Positions 24,501 to 36,232 of a DNA stretch of 64,000 nucleotides are shown piece after piece; position 1 is the first letter of the stretch, and every line of letters starts with the position of its first letter. The position numbers and the translations under genes were made by a program. Source of the DNA: Terana coerulea (taxonomy: Eukaryota > Basidiomycota > Agaricomycetes > Polyporales > Phanerochaetaceae); the NCBI GenBank assembly GCA_024811115.1, contig JAKOGH010000002.1:62001-126000 (forward strand), in the 5' to 3' direction. Below the pieces are notes generated by a model. That model ran no database searches and was not told where the DNA came from. It saw only the letters and a list, made by a program, of their open reading frames with translations.

Positions 24501-24739
24501 TCGACCAGAATCTTACACAGATTATCACTATTGTCTCCAGTATCGTCGCGGTCTGCAAGGACAACCTGCCACCGGCGTCGGCGTCGCAAGGGGCAGAGGT
24601 CTTGCGCGAACTCAGCGAGCACGCCAACAAGCTCAGCGAAGTGCAGGCACTTCCAGAGGTCACCAAGGAGTCCCGCCAGATTATGGCAAAGTCCAGCTTC
24701 GCCATCGCCAATGCCATGAAGGGCCTCATGAAGCTGTAG
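21563..24739 (+). CDS. SPA2: Spa2-type polarisome scaffold
   Basis: Scaffold that localises to hyphal tips and links formin and MAPK components. Start ATG 21563 (MRRSGSAAQRSRAPSPT). Two Spa2 homology repeats are spread over three exons: ARQKLTRLTRQQFQELSTDV (acceptor CAG near 21831) and ARQKLATLPTGRFKDLSSDV. Then a long disordered Ser/Arg/Asp-rich region, followed by a coiled coil (MMEVELEELRR, LQQELDELREEHAREKERS, MEGLMTELSDLSRRNDEL). The C-terminal GIT1-like/Spa2 C domain begins at LLDIHVTAFVSAIDSLL. The tail exon with YLEAQTESIVYAIQSVL ends at TAG 24737-24739 (KGLMKL). One junction is not certain: the frame through SPLSGPS closes at a TAG (24191-24193), and an intron 24102-24193 (GTGTCC..TTAG) would rejoin RSSVDEH in frame. 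Confidence 0.9.
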
Positions 24740-25101
24740 AATCGATGTCGACGCTCGTTTCACCACCGTGTTTTCTTCCATGTTTTTGATGCGTCCGTTC
24801 GTCTCTAAGATATCAAATCATACTGTCTTATACCCATGCATCGCATAATTGGCTCTTCTTTCGTTCGTTCCACTCGTGTTGCATTAGGATAGCGTCTATG
24901 ATTAGTTTCGATGGGGAAGAATACAGTTCGCGGATTCGTAAACCACGAAAGTCGGCTTTATCGTGTGCAGTAGCGTTAGATAAATCTATAGGCAGGGCCA
25001 GGATTCAATGTGATTGGTAATCGTGCACAGTATGCGATGAATCTGTGCGTGAGAGCCGACAAACCGTAAGACACAGCACTAGTGAGACCCAGCGAGGGGT
25101 G
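24740..25101. other. convergent 3' region, SPA2 / MYND copy 4
   Basis: 3' ends of two convergent genes. AT-rich towards the SPA2 side. No gene seen. Confidence 0.5.
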
Positions 25102-27228
25102 TCAAAGGGTGGGTGAAGTTTTGCATTTTGCCCTGTGATCTTGCCAGTCTCTACGGTCACCGTGAGATCAGTGGATTCAAGCGGAACGCACCAGGTATGA
25201 GACGCTGTGAGAACTCACCTCTCCTGACATTTCTCGGAGCAATAGAGGACCTTGAAGCATCCATTGCACATGCGCATACGGTGGTATGGCCGCACAGCAT
25301 TACAGGGGCAATCCGCCCTATTACACCCTTGCTTTCGCCACCAACGGCCGCCTACATCCGCGGATATTGAGTCGTCCAGTTCCTCTCCTCTTCTTGGCTC
25401 AAGCAGGTGCTTGACTTCATTGAGGCGGCTCACGTCGAGTTGCTCGTGGCTTATCGCTTTGAGTACACCTTGTGGCAACGTGCGCAGTTCTTCGATAGTC
25501 GGGAGCAGAGTTTCGCGAAGGACTTGCAGAAGGTTGCAGACTTGACGCTGAGCGGAGATGTTGCCCTGTCTCGCGCTCGCACGATCGCGTTTGAGAACTA
25601 CGCTCACAAACCGGGTGCACAAAACCCATGCCCAACCTAACCCGCGAGTCAGAAGCACTGTAGTCTGGTGAGAACGGTGCGGTAGTCTTACAAAATAATA
25701 ACTGGTCGAATTCGGCAACAGCAACTTTGATTGACTTTGTTAGTATATGCAGCACGCGGGAGCGTCTCAGATCCTTTGCCATGTCATACAGAAGCTCCAG
25801 TGACCGAGTGTGCTCTTGACCATTGCGATTAGGCAAGTCATACGTATGGCTGCGACCGGACGAGCCTGAGGGGCCGATAATTTGCCTCGACGACATTAGC
25901 ATCTGAAAGGTTCCGTCAAGATACCAACTCACCATAATATCCAGACTGTCCCCTTCACGTTCTGATACTCCCAGTTCTGGATTTCCCACTCTTCGCCAAC
26001 TCCCATGCATAATTGCCTATGACATGCAGCCATTATGCAGCGTGGAAAGCTACCTTCTGGTGTTTCCTGGAGGAGGAAATCGTTTGGTAGATGTGTCGAG
26101 ATTATCCGGAGGATGGCGAGATGATGTTTAAGATCTTGATCAACCATCCGTTCAGTCTTCAATCCGACCATAAAGTGTTCGGCAAGATCCTCAACGCAGT
26201 TTCTTGCAATGACGGCCCGATGTATGAATAAGCGAGTCGCATGAACCGATGCCTTGTCCTCTGCTTTTCTGAGCATGTCGAACAAAGCCATCATGAACAT
26301 AGGCCCCCCGGTCATGTCTTGAGGGCTAGATTCGAATGACTGTAGAATCCAAGCGTGTATAATCAGGTAACTGATGGGGCTGTTGAGGGCAGGTGAAGCG
26401 CTGCTTTTGGGAAGATCAAGTGCGTCAGGCGCGATGGACATGATGGAAAGATGTATCGAGTTACTCACTGGCGAAGCCAATATAGGGTGGTGCTTATTTG
26501 CACATAACGACAGAGTATATGCTCTCGACAGAAATCGCCATCGTCTTCATCCGTTTCGTCGAGATGTGCCAGGACGCGTGTCCAGAGGAACGACCAGAGT
26601 TCAGCGCAGCATGATAAAAATGTTATCGTGCGTTCACGATGCCTTTCGAGCCTGTTTCCGGCAAGATGGGCCAGTCGATCCTGCGCGAAACAGCCGCAAC
26701 ACCCCACTAATAAATCGTATATATCTTTGAAATATTCCTTGTGCCAGCATTGATCAGTATTGGCATAGAAACCATAAGAGTAGCCAGTGGTGCATAACTT
26801 ACAAAACGTTCGGTGGCCCAGGAGCCTTCGGCGCGCTTTGGAGGATATAATGATATATCACATCCAATGTCAACGAGAGTCTTATGAAACTTGTCATCCA
26901 GGAGGATGCTCGTCTCATCCACTACGTCGAGATCTTCAAGGCTCTCATTTCCAAGAAATATTTCTGCCAATTCCCCGCTACCTCAAATCGTCTGGGGTCT
27001 CCGGCTTCATGAAATGCGCGCAATGCCTGGGCGAGGCGATTTTCCAGACCCTCTGAGTTCGCATCAGATCCGGATATAGCGACCGCAGGAGTCAATCCGA
27101 GTCGACGGTGACTACCGGCACGACTCCTACTTGGCGCAGGTTAATATTATCGTGATCCCAGTGAAGTTACTGAGTGCTGGACGCTGAGATACTCACGGAG
27201 ACTTTTCTACTGCTGTTACAGTATCCAT
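25102..27228 (-). CDS. MYND-type zinc-finger protein, copy 4 (possible N-terminal frame break)
   Basis: Minus-strand paralogue. A plausible start is ATG 27228 (MDTVTAVEKSP), donor GTGAGT about 27195, joined in frame to an exon with LENRLAQALRAFHEAG. About ten codons later the family similarity shifts frame (DPRRFE in one frame, AEIFLGNESLEDLD in another near 26970), so a one-base break, a sequence error or an unseen intron is required. Downstream all is normal: SLYPPK, ELWSFLWTRV, a long exon ending MAACHRQLCMG and WILW, RVLHILTKSI, then the finger exon with WWRKQGCNRADCPC and HRMRMCNGCFKVLYC. The last exon reads RDWQDHRAKC, TGA 25102-25104. Its 3' intron interrupts the Arg codon exactly as in the other copies. 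Probably either a recent pseudogene or a gene with a misread N-terminal exon. Confidence 0.68.
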
Positions 27229-27558
27229 CCTACTGAAATTCAGGCAGTACGTGCGGGGATGAGAGGTCTATAGATTGTTTTTACTACTCTATTAGCCAAA
27301 AAATCCTGAATTTCGCAGAAGATACGTAGTGATAGACTCACCGACTTCTCTGAGAAATTCACTGATCATCTCTGAGAGCAGTGATGACCTGGCTGGGAGT
27401 CACACACGCTGTGGTGAGCAAATCGAGCTCGAAAAAGTGCCGGCGCCAAAGCACTTCGGCCATCACTTCCAGCGCTTCCTGATATGCCAGGCCCGGGACG
27501 GCCAAAGCCGCTTGCAACTCACAACTCTACTATACGCTCTTTGGTAAACTTGACCAGC
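27229..27558. promoter_or_regulatory. divergent promoter, MYND copy 4 / FSH hydrolase
   Basis: 330 bases between divergent starts. An open plus-strand frame (27329-27547) ends before the FSH ATG and has no recognisable content; it is treated as leader or chance. Confidence 0.4.
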
Positions 27559-28780
27559 ATGACTACTGTGACACCTAAGGTGTTGATGCTCCACGGGTAA
27601 GTTTGTGATTTTCAAGAGGTTATATTGGGCTCCGTTGCATCTATGTACTGATGAGTTCGCAGTTATGCACAGAGCGCCACGATCTTCAGCAAGAGAGTGC
27701 GCCCTTTCTGAGCGCTGAATTACATTCGCAAGCCCTTATGCATTGTTCTGTGAACAGATGGGAGCTCTGCGGAAGGCTTGCAAGGATGTAGAGCTTGGTG
27801 CGCTTTCCTTGATGCCAATGATCATGCTGAGGTGACGCTGAAACGCCCCTCGTGCCAGTCTTCTTAGATGCTCCTCATGTCCTCTCGCCTGTGGACATTG
27901 CAGAGACGTTCAATACATCGGAAGAGCTGGGCGCACCTGAAGAGACCCAAACCGACCCTGCTTTAGCCCCACGTGGTTGGTGGAAGGTCGACCGAGGACG
28001 AACAAAGATGATAGGGATTGAGGCCTCCCTTGACCTCCTTCGGGACACGCTCAGGAAAGATCATTACGCGGTACGCCTATGCTGGAAGCATTTTAACAGC
28101 CGTTACTGACTGTATACTAGGGAGTTTTTGGGTTTAGGTTTGAGTTTATTGCATTTTGTCCGAAAACACCATACCTGAGATGTTCATTATAGTCAGGGAG
28201 CAGCCATGGCAGCGATGCTCGCAGCACTTGTACGTAAGAGAGTCAAATAGCTTCTCTGAGATGGACTGACGGCACTTGCAGCTTGAAAGACCTGGTGTTT
28301 ATCCTCCATTCCTGCAGGAGGGTGAACCTCCACACCCACCACTGTGAGCTAGAAAGCATTACTATCCTTATGGCGTTCACTGAGGCTCTCCTCCCAGGGG
28401 CTTCTGCGTTGCCGCAGCTGGATTCAGACCTCGAGGTGAACTCAGTGACGCTGTCTTTCTCCCGTCCTATTCCACACAGACATTGCATGTGCTCGGAAAG
28501 ACCGACGTCATCGTGGTCGAGGAACGGTCAAAAACCCTTCTGGATGTCTCAAGCAACAAACGGGTTGAGTACCATGAAGGAGGTGTGTCTCTTCGACTCT
28601 CGATATTTCCGCACCTCACGCCTTGCTTCAGGGCACTTCGTGCCATCAAAAGCCAACTGGCGTAACTTCCTTCGCGACTACCTCAAAAATCCTGGGCTGG
28701 ACGTACCATCTCCCGGATTGGCTGCGGTATCACAACCGGCTTCAGGAACAGCCACTCCCGTGTCGGTTCCTCCGGCGTGA
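27559..28780 (+). CDS. FSH-family serine hydrolase
   Basis: Member of the FSH1/OVCA2 serine-hydrolase family (small alpha/beta hydrolases acting on esters or thioesters; substrate unknown). Start ATG 27559: MTTVTPKVLMLHG, donor GTAAGT. The second exon carries YAQSATIFSKR, then MGALRKACKD, FLDAPHVLSPVDI and RGWWKVDRGR. The nucleophile elbow GFSQGAAMA is spliced from two very short pieces: a 17-base exon part (GVFGF) after TAG near 28120, then QGAAMAAMLAAL. Next is LERPGVYPPFLQEG, later TLHVLGKTDVIV with the acid Asp, and a HEGG exon followed by HFVPSKANWRNFL, whose first His is the likely base. Stop TGA 28778-28780 after a Pro/Ser/Thr tail. Eight or so tiny exons for a protein of normal size: unusually fragmented. 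Confidence 0.85.
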
Positions 28781-29471
28781 CGCACGCATATACATTCATG
28801 TTTCTCCGAGAAAGCAGGAATAATGCGGTGTTCATGGGCGTCTCTAGAGCTAGGATAGACAACGCGGTGGATAGGCATGCACGTCTCTTCTCTTCTTCAA
28901 GCCTACACTGACTTTTGAATTACCCCGCACCGCAGATCCACCATAGAGAGGGTAGTTTTGCTCGGCGTTGCGGAGTCAGTAGTGCCACACCGCCCAACAT
29001 ATGAAATACTGCCCACTTAGAATATCGATAATCGATCTCATCTCCGTAGAGAAGGCGAGGCGTGAATCAAGAGAACCTTCTATGCCGATATTCCTGCCTT
29101 AGAGAGGGAGGAGGGTACTCCGGGCGTCCTATCCTCTGGCGCACTGGCCTGGATGAGCGTCTGACATTGAGCAATCTGGTGCTCTGCTTATGTTGTGCTC
29201 TGCATATTTTTACAGCTTCTGCCGAATAAAAATACGCCCTCATTTCTGTTCAACCCAGAATATCCTCAGAGAGTCCATAATATATTGTTTGAGCGGGCTT
29301 TTGGAGCGTTGTGGCCGGTGATCAATATAAACACCTGCCTAATGGGGCGCTTACATAAGCATTGGATTGAACAAGGCTCGTTAACTTTCGAGTGTAGCTG
29401 AAACCCCTTCTGCTATCTACCCTACGCGTTCGTCGCTGCCCACGACGTCCAACGCGTATTGACCCTCGACT
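28781..29471. other. intergenic, promoter of transportin gene
   Basis: 690 bases between the FSH stop and the transportin ATG, both plus strand. Nothing recognisable apart from an AT-rich patch near 29200-29300. Confidence 0.5.
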
Positions 29472-32400
29472 ATGGCGACATGGATACCGCAACAAGAAGG
29501 TCTGCAGGAAATCCTGCAGACGATCCACAAATCTACGGATACCAACACCTCCGGAGTGCAGTCCGCTGTAACTCATGTACGCCGTCCGCATCTCTCGTAT
29601 ATGAGCCGCGCTCATCCCCGCTTATTTGCTTTGATCTCATGACGAATACCGCCATATCAGAAATTAAACAACTTCACACGAGTACCGGATTATATCGCCT
29701 ATTTGGCATACATATTGGCCCATATGCCTCAGGAGGAAGATCGAATCCGAACCATAGCCGGCTACCTACTCAAGAACAACGCCCGCCTCATACTACGTGC
29801 TACGCCGGAAGTACTCGCGTATGTCAAAGGAGCCGTGCTCCAGGCCTTCGTCGACCCAAACGTGATGGTGCGGAACGCCGCTGGCCAAGATATCGTCGCT
29901 TTCTTGGGGATTTTGGAGCCGCGAAATTGGCCGGAGTGTCTGCAACAGTTGGTGCATACGTTGGACTCGACGAATGCGGATCAGCAAGCGGTGAGTTCCT
30001 GGTCATGTCCCGTTTGGTTGTGGAGGGTGCACTGTGTCAGTGCGTAGCGCGCTGCGCGTAGAGCACATCGTGCCGAGGAACATGCAGCACGCCACGAATT
30101 GGCTTGATGGTTTGGCACGACTAGGAATTGCTGAAGACACCGTATACGCGTAGTTTTCCGGTAATAGCCAGGCTATACGCTTTCGCCCGCACTACGGAAT
30201 ACGTGTTGTGTAGCCGCATCCGACGAACACAGGTCCTCAGGCTATCCGCCTCAAGTGCTACCTCTCCCCTTGTGAGACCGGCTGGTTATACTGTAGCGTC
30301 GCTATACACAATACGAACGCGATCATTTCATCGTACTACTTGAATATGCTTCGACGATCTACGAGATCTATGCTTTGAAAGTCCAGTTGCTGACCAGTTC
30401 ACGCCATAGGCCGCGTTCAATGTCCTTGAAAAGGCTTGTGAAGACTATCCACGGAAGCTGGATGTTGAAATCAACGGAACCATGCCTTTGGACTACATGA
30501 TCCCCAAGTTCCTCGTCCTCTCCGAACATCCTTCATCCAAAATTCGCGCACATGCCATAGCATGTCTATCATACTTTGTGCCCATCAACTCTCAAGCCCT
30601 CTTCGCGCATATTGATGCGTTCATCGCATGCTTGTTCAAGCGAGCGTCCGACGATGACCCCCAAGTGCGGCGGCATGTCTGTCAAGCTCTTGTGCTACTA
30701 CTCGCCTCTCGACCAGAGAAGCTGATGCCAGAGATGACCAATGTTGCGGAATATATGTTGTATTCTACCAAGGACAAGAATGAGAACGTCGCCCTGGAAG
30801 CTTGTGAATTTTGGCTTACATTTGCCGAGGACCCCGACCTCGCACCTTGGTTGCATCCGCTCCTGAACAGGGTTGCTCCGGTTTTACTGGATTGCATGAT
30901 ATACGGCGAAGATGACCTTTTGTGGCTCGATGCCGACGCGGAGGACGCCGAGGTTCCTGACCAGGCGACCGACATCAAGCCCAGGCACTACGGAGGGAAG
31001 AGTCACGGGCTGGAACATGATGCCAATGGGGACGGCGGCGCTGGTGGTACGCGGAAGGGGGCTTATGGTGATGAGTTGGACGATGACGAGGATGAGGACG
31101 AAGGGTTCGATGAAGACGACGACGACTTCGCGGAGGAGATGTCGACCGAATGGAACTTGCGCAAGTGTGCTGCCGCTGCGCTTGACGTGCTGGCGGTGAG
31201 GTTTGGTCCCGATCTACTGAACCATTTACTGGAACCGCTGAAGACGAAACTCTGGAGCGAAGATTGGCTTCAAAGAGAGAGTGGCATCCTGGCTCTGGGC
31301 GCTATGGCGGAAGGTGCGTCTGTTGCCGTGCCAGGTTTCCCTTGTCATACTCATAACGTGCTATTCAGGCTGCATAGACGCGATTGAACCTCACTTGCCT
31401 ACTCTCGTGCCATACCTGATTAACACTCTCAACGATCCCAAGGTTCGTGGAAATTCTCAAAGCGTATGTGATCTCCGCTCATCAGTCAATAGCCTCTCGT
31501 CAGGTCCATCACTTGCTGGACTCTTGGACGCTATGCTAGCTGGTGTACACAGCCAATATCCGACGAGCACAAGAACCAATTCTTCGTGCCGACTCTTGAG
31601 GGTGTAAGATGATGTCTCATCTCCGTTTGCGTGGCAGTATATTGAATCGTCGTCTCAGCTTTTGCGCATGGTTCTGGACAACAACAAGCGGGTGCAGGAA
31701 GCCGGATGCAGCGCCTTCGCTACACTGGAGGAGGATGCAGGCCCTGAGCTGGCTCCTTACCTCGAGCCCGTTCTACGGAATCTCGTATTCGCATTTGACA
31801 AGTACCAGCACAAGAATATGCTGATCCTGTACGATGCCGTTGGTACTCTTGCTGATGCAGTCGGTCCCGCGCTACAGAACTCGGCATACGTTGACATCTT
31901 GATGCCGCCACTGCTAAAGCGGTGGTCGAAGCTGAAGGACGACGACGAAGACTTGGTACCACTGCTGGAGGTTCGTGTCGTTCTTGCAATCATTCGAACC
32001 TTGATTGAGCTAGGTGTATTGTTTTCTGTAGTGCCTTGCCTCCGTCACTATTGCAATGGGCGTCGCGTTCTTGCCCTATGTGGGACCGATTTTTGAGCGC
32101 TGCTCCACCATCATCCACTCGTCACTGCTGCAGTACCAGGCGTACCAGCAAAACCCCGACATGGACGAGCCAGACCGCTCGTTCCTTGTCGTGGCGTTGG
32201 ATCTACTTTCGGGCCTGACTCAAGGTCTCGGAATGTCGCTGGAACCCTCGATTGCGCGGAGTCAACCGAATCTCTTGACCCTCTTGACGGTTTGCCTCAA
32301 GCACCCTCAAGCACCTGTACGCCAGTCAGCATATGCTCTGGTCGGCGACCTTGCGATGAACTGCTTCCCCATCCTGAGGCCACATTTGCCCTCCATCATG

Positions 32401-33073
32401 CAAGAGTTGATTGCTCAACTCGACCCAGAGCCCAAGGTGGAGTTTGTTAGCGCCTGCAACAACGCCGCATGGTCTGTGGGTGAGGTGGCGCTTCGCTATG
32501 GACGTGGTGAGCTCTCCTTCGTAGCATCCATGTAACCTTCGTTGCTGATATTTCGTTCCCAGATGACCCAGAGTTCCAGCAATGGGTGCATCCTTTAATC
32601 TCGCGACTCATCCCGATCCTCCTGCATCCCAAGGCGCCACGTAGCCTGCACGAGAATGCCGCCGTGTCGATAGGACGGATTGGCTTGATGCACCCGCAAA
32701 TGGTCGCCCCTCTGTTGCCCGAATTCGCGCAAGCGTGGTGCCAGGCTCTGTACGAGATCCGGGATAACGAGGAGAAGGACTCGGCGTTCCGAGGCTTGTG
32801 TACCTTGGTGCAGACGAATCCGGCAGGTATCGCGAAGGTGAGCTCCACGTTGTGTCCACAGCTGCTGATTTCTAACCACTGTGCTTTCTTCAGAGCTTGC
32901 TTTGGTTCTGCAACGCCATCGTGAAGTGGAACAACCCGTCGCAGGAGCTGAACACGATGTTCCAGCAGCTGTTGTCCGGCTTCAAGCAGCACGACGCCGC
33001 GGGCTGGACAGCGCAAGTGTCGACGTTCCCACCCGTCATACAAGAGAAGCTGCGCGTGCGTTACGGCGTATGA
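29472..33073 (+). CDS. KAP104: transportin, importin beta-2
   Basis: HEAT-repeat nuclear import receptor for PY-NLS cargoes such as hnRNPs. Start ATG 29472 ([18 protein letters not shown]). Following exons: [15 protein letters not shown] with [16 protein letters not shown] (first HEAT repeats), [16 protein letters not shown], then after a long intron (29992-30410) [17 protein letters not shown]. The central exon carries [16 protein letters not shown] and the acidic H8-type loop ([20 protein letters not shown]) that couples Ran-GTP binding to cargo release. It continues [60 protein letters not shown] and [35 protein letters not shown] is typical. The C-terminal exon [19 protein letters not shown] ends VRYGV, TGA 33071-33073. 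All expected repeats are present. Confidence 0.94.
29992..30410 (+). other. unusually long intron in KAP104
   Basis: Donor GTGAGTTCC after DQQA and acceptor ATAG before CCGCGTTC, giving A|AFNVLEKA in frame. The intron is about 420 bases, against 45-65 for nearly all other introns in the window. The inserted sequence is not recognised; no terminal repeats or reading frame were found in it. Confidence 0.75.
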
Positions 33074-33816
33074 GTGACGCAACGCGCACCGCCGCCGGGG
33101 TGAAGTCGTGATCGTCTCCGACCCCGTTCCCATGCAGGGGCGTACGCTGCATGTACAATCCTTACTCGACTCGACCTGTGTACCATCTCTCTTCGCGTTG
33201 TCCTGTCTCGCTCTCGAGTGTCCTCTCGCATTTGGATCTTTCCGTAGCAGTAGTCATTCTCATTCTCTCCACATTTGCCTCACCATTTTATCCACGCCCG
33301 TTCGTAGGTAGTCATTTCTCCGTAGCACATGTCTCCGCCATCTCAGTAGTTAGTAGTAGCCGTAGTCATTTCTCTCCCATCATTGAATCAGTAGCTAGTA
33401 GTAGTTAGTAGCACGCAAGTCCGGGTCCTGCTGTCGACAGGTTAACGAAGTTAAAGGCATGTTGCCGCCGTGTATCAGCACCTCAATGCGAGCAGTACCA
33501 CCTAAGTTTCTCCCTAAGATGCAAGGCATGTCCACGCCTCTGGTACATCTGAATCTGTATCGCCTCCTCTGGTCTGGGAAGCGACGAGCTTGCGAAGTCG
33601 AAGACAGAGTGCACACAACCAGGCAAGATGCTTGAAGCTTATGCAGAGCTTATGGTTGAACTTTCCCTCGCACGCAGCACTCCTCTCGATACGTTGGCAC
33701 TACAGTGCTTTGCAGGAAACTCTGCAAGTCGCAGATTTTCTCCAGTTGTTTGTCCCGTACAACGCTTCCCTAATGCGGTAGTCTGATGGTCACAGCGCTC
33801 CTGACACAGTCACAAC
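33074..33816. other. intergenic, 3' of KAP104
   Basis: No gene seen. A patch with repeated TAGTAG/GTAGTCAT units lies at about 33250-33415 (for example TAGTAGTAGCCGTAGTCATT near 33352). It ends at the target duplication of the MITE. Confidence 0.5.
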
Positions 33817-34483
33817 TAGTGTTGCCGTGACCTGACTGGAAAGTCGCAAGTCATCAAAGTCAAGTCACACCGCAGTCAAGTTACGTCAATTCATTGGCTG
33901 GTGCGTCGGCTTGACTCGGCTTCGACTTGACTTGTGACTGCAGTCACGACTGCATCCCGAATTGGAAGGTACTGGTCACCCTTGGCGCAAATCGTGCTTT
34001 ACGGCCCTCAAATGAGATAAAATACTCGCTGAGCCCATTTAACATCATTTTCATGCATCTGTCATTTATTATATACCCTTTTGCTGCCGCGAGAGCGTGC
34101 AACAAGTGAGACTGCGAACGTCAGCTTTCGGCGCCCACCGGGAGCTGGTGCGCGGATCAGCATTATTAGCGCCGCACGTTGATGGAGAAGCCGGTGCCAT
34201 CTCCGACGTTTGCAGTCGAATTTCACGTCCCTGCAGCCATACTATGTAGGTAGAGATACTAGGATACGTCATGAGTAATCCATAGAGCATTCACCCACCA
34301 CGAAAATACAGGTGTGTGGCTCAAAGGCTGCGGAACTCACTCTGAAGTCTGTCGGGGACTGACTGAAGTCGACTGAAGTTGCAGTCAAGTTGATCGGGAA
34401 CGACTTGACTTGACGACTGTCCCAAAAGGATCAGTCATCAAAGTCAAGTCACAGTCAATTGAATTCAAGTCGCGGCAGCACTC
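33817..34483 (-). mobile_element. hAT-type MITE, copy 1
   Basis: Non-autonomous DNA element of about 667 bases, nearly the same as the copy at 54562-55224 but in the opposite orientation. The left end is TAGTGTTGCCGTGAC; the right end is a decayed complement (GTCGCGGCAGCACTC). It is flanked by GTCACAAC (33809-33816) and CTCACAAC (34484-34491), an 8-base target duplication with one mismatch. The ends are rich in direct and inverted TCAAGTC/GACTTGA units. TIR start and 8-base duplication are those of the hAT superfamily. No transposase is encoded; open frames inside are conserved only because the repeat is. Confidence 0.88.
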
Positions 34484-36232
34484 CTCACAACGGATAGAAC
34501 AAGTCACGAGCATAGCCTGGCAGGAACTTGAAGCAGCAGCCACTGGCTGAGCTCAGCGCTCCGACGCGAAGCTGCGAGCGCCCGCGCGAGTGGCGGGGCG
34601 GGATCAGTGCAACGGCCGCATTAGGCAGGTGTTTAAGATCGTTTGGTCGACGGCGTGACCCCGTTGATTGTCAGTAAACAGACTGCCAGCCGCAGAAACA
34701 TATAAATACCCGGCACACCTTGCTCTTTCTCCTCACCAATCTTCAAGTCTTCCCTCTCTCCTTCTCTTCGCTCCCTTCCCCGGGTCTGCTTGGGTGTCCG
34801 GCGGGAGGACTATCCGGCATTGCATCTCTGCGGGTAGCACCTCGTCGCCTCTCCCGGTCGTCTGCGTTCATGGGTCCACCGACACAACACAACTTCCAGA
34901 GGTGGCTCGGATGCGCCAAAGGCCTTGGTGCCTGCAAACCTCCGTGACTTTGTGTACCCACCGCAGACCTTCGGCTTGAGCGCGACGAGCGTGTCCATGG
35001 ACCTCCTTTGCCCGCGTCCTCCCAACAGTCCGTGCACCCCAGGCCCTTCGACTCTCTCCCTTCTCTTTCCCTCGGCGGCTGTGATGTACGGCAGGTATGC
35101 GTAGCTCCAGAGCCCAGGTGCAGGATGTGCCATCCCCTCATCGTCCGGCGTAGCGAGAGCCATGCTCGTGCTGCAGTGACTGGCCTCAGTCGAGTATGGC
35201 CCGGTCACGCCGTCCGGACGACCAACGATTTGACCCCTGCACCTCCCTATGTGGCGCGCTACCGCGCTGTGCATTGCGTTCAGGCCGCCTTTCGACTCTG
35301 ACGGGGATATGATAGAACTTGAAGGTACGTCCCGAGGGAGGGTGGACATTCTTTGAATGTCCGTCCTGGCGTGGACTTTTGCGTAGTCCTCGGGATAAGT
35401 ACCCCGGGCTCTAAGCTCGCTGGGGAAACCAACTCACGCCTAAATTTCCTTTGTTTTCTCAGACTGAGCTTGCATTCATGTATTTGTAGACAACGCAATA
35501 TACTTAACTTCTGCATCCTTCTCTTTGTACTGTGTTCGAGTGCGTAAGTCAAGGCAGGCTGGTGCATCAATCTCATGTCTTGCATCGAGATGACTGGTAA
35601 CTGCTGCTCACGAGTCCCGATAACCTCACGATTACGTCAGCGTCATATTGGACTCGGAACATGGGGTTGCACACTGCTAACCATGAGTTCAACCAGGTCT
35701 GTGAACTCGGACACGAGCTTCTGAACCATCGTGCGTACACTCTGAGTACTGAGTCTTCACGTATAGTTGCGGCGGTTGGGGCCAGGCGATTGGGCTGCGG
35801 TACGTACACATTTCTTCCTATGGCTACTGACAACAAAGGAACCAACGGCGCACCCCGAACTAAAAAAAAATCGGTGGCGCGGAGGAGATCCAGAGGAAAT
35901 ATACGATCATAAAATACGGTATCTATGGAAGAACGAGACGAACGGGTGTGGAATAGGCGGGGCGTACGCTGCGGGCTGGGTGGCGCGGGTGAGGGGCGCG
36001 CCATCCCGGGGAGACCTCGGCATCGACGTATTAGATCACAAAACGAGACGGGCGGAAAAAAAAGGAACGAAGGGGGTTGTAGGGGGATGAATGATTTGAT
36101 GCAGTAGGTCGGTACGGGTGGATGTGCAGAATAAATCCGGCAGCAACCCCGAGTCCGTCAGCTCGCCAACACCCTGATTCCACTCAGAGGGACACATATT
36201 ACAATACAAGGTCTTGTACAAGCCACGGCAGC
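34484..36232. other. gene-poor stretch with a TATA box, no gene assigned
   Basis: 1.75 kb between the MITE and the OPT stop. It has a good TATA box and a long pyrimidine-rich region just after it (34725-34780) but no convincing protein. Competing open frames on both strands (minus 34810-35349, minus 35573-36004, plus 35767-36090) have no known content. An A9 run lies at about 35863. It may hold a solo LTR, a non-coding transcript or an unrecognised small gene. Confidence 0.4.
34701..34708 (+). promoter_or_regulatory. TATA box (TATAAATA)
   Basis: TATAAATA followed 20-30 bases later by CTCTTTCTCCTCACC, a typical fungal core-promoter arrangement. The first ATG downstream is at about 34870 and opens only a 25-codon frame, so the product is unknown. 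Confidence 0.5.

Noticed and set aside
26960..26990. An 18-base GT..AG microintron as explanation of the frame change in MYND copy 4
   Set aside because: GTAGCGGGGAATTGGCAG is too short for a fungal intron and, being a multiple of three, would not change the frame.
35573..36004. Minus-strand 143-codon frame in the gene-poor stretch
   Set aside because: No domain, no membrane or signal pattern, no splice partners; composition alone is not enough.
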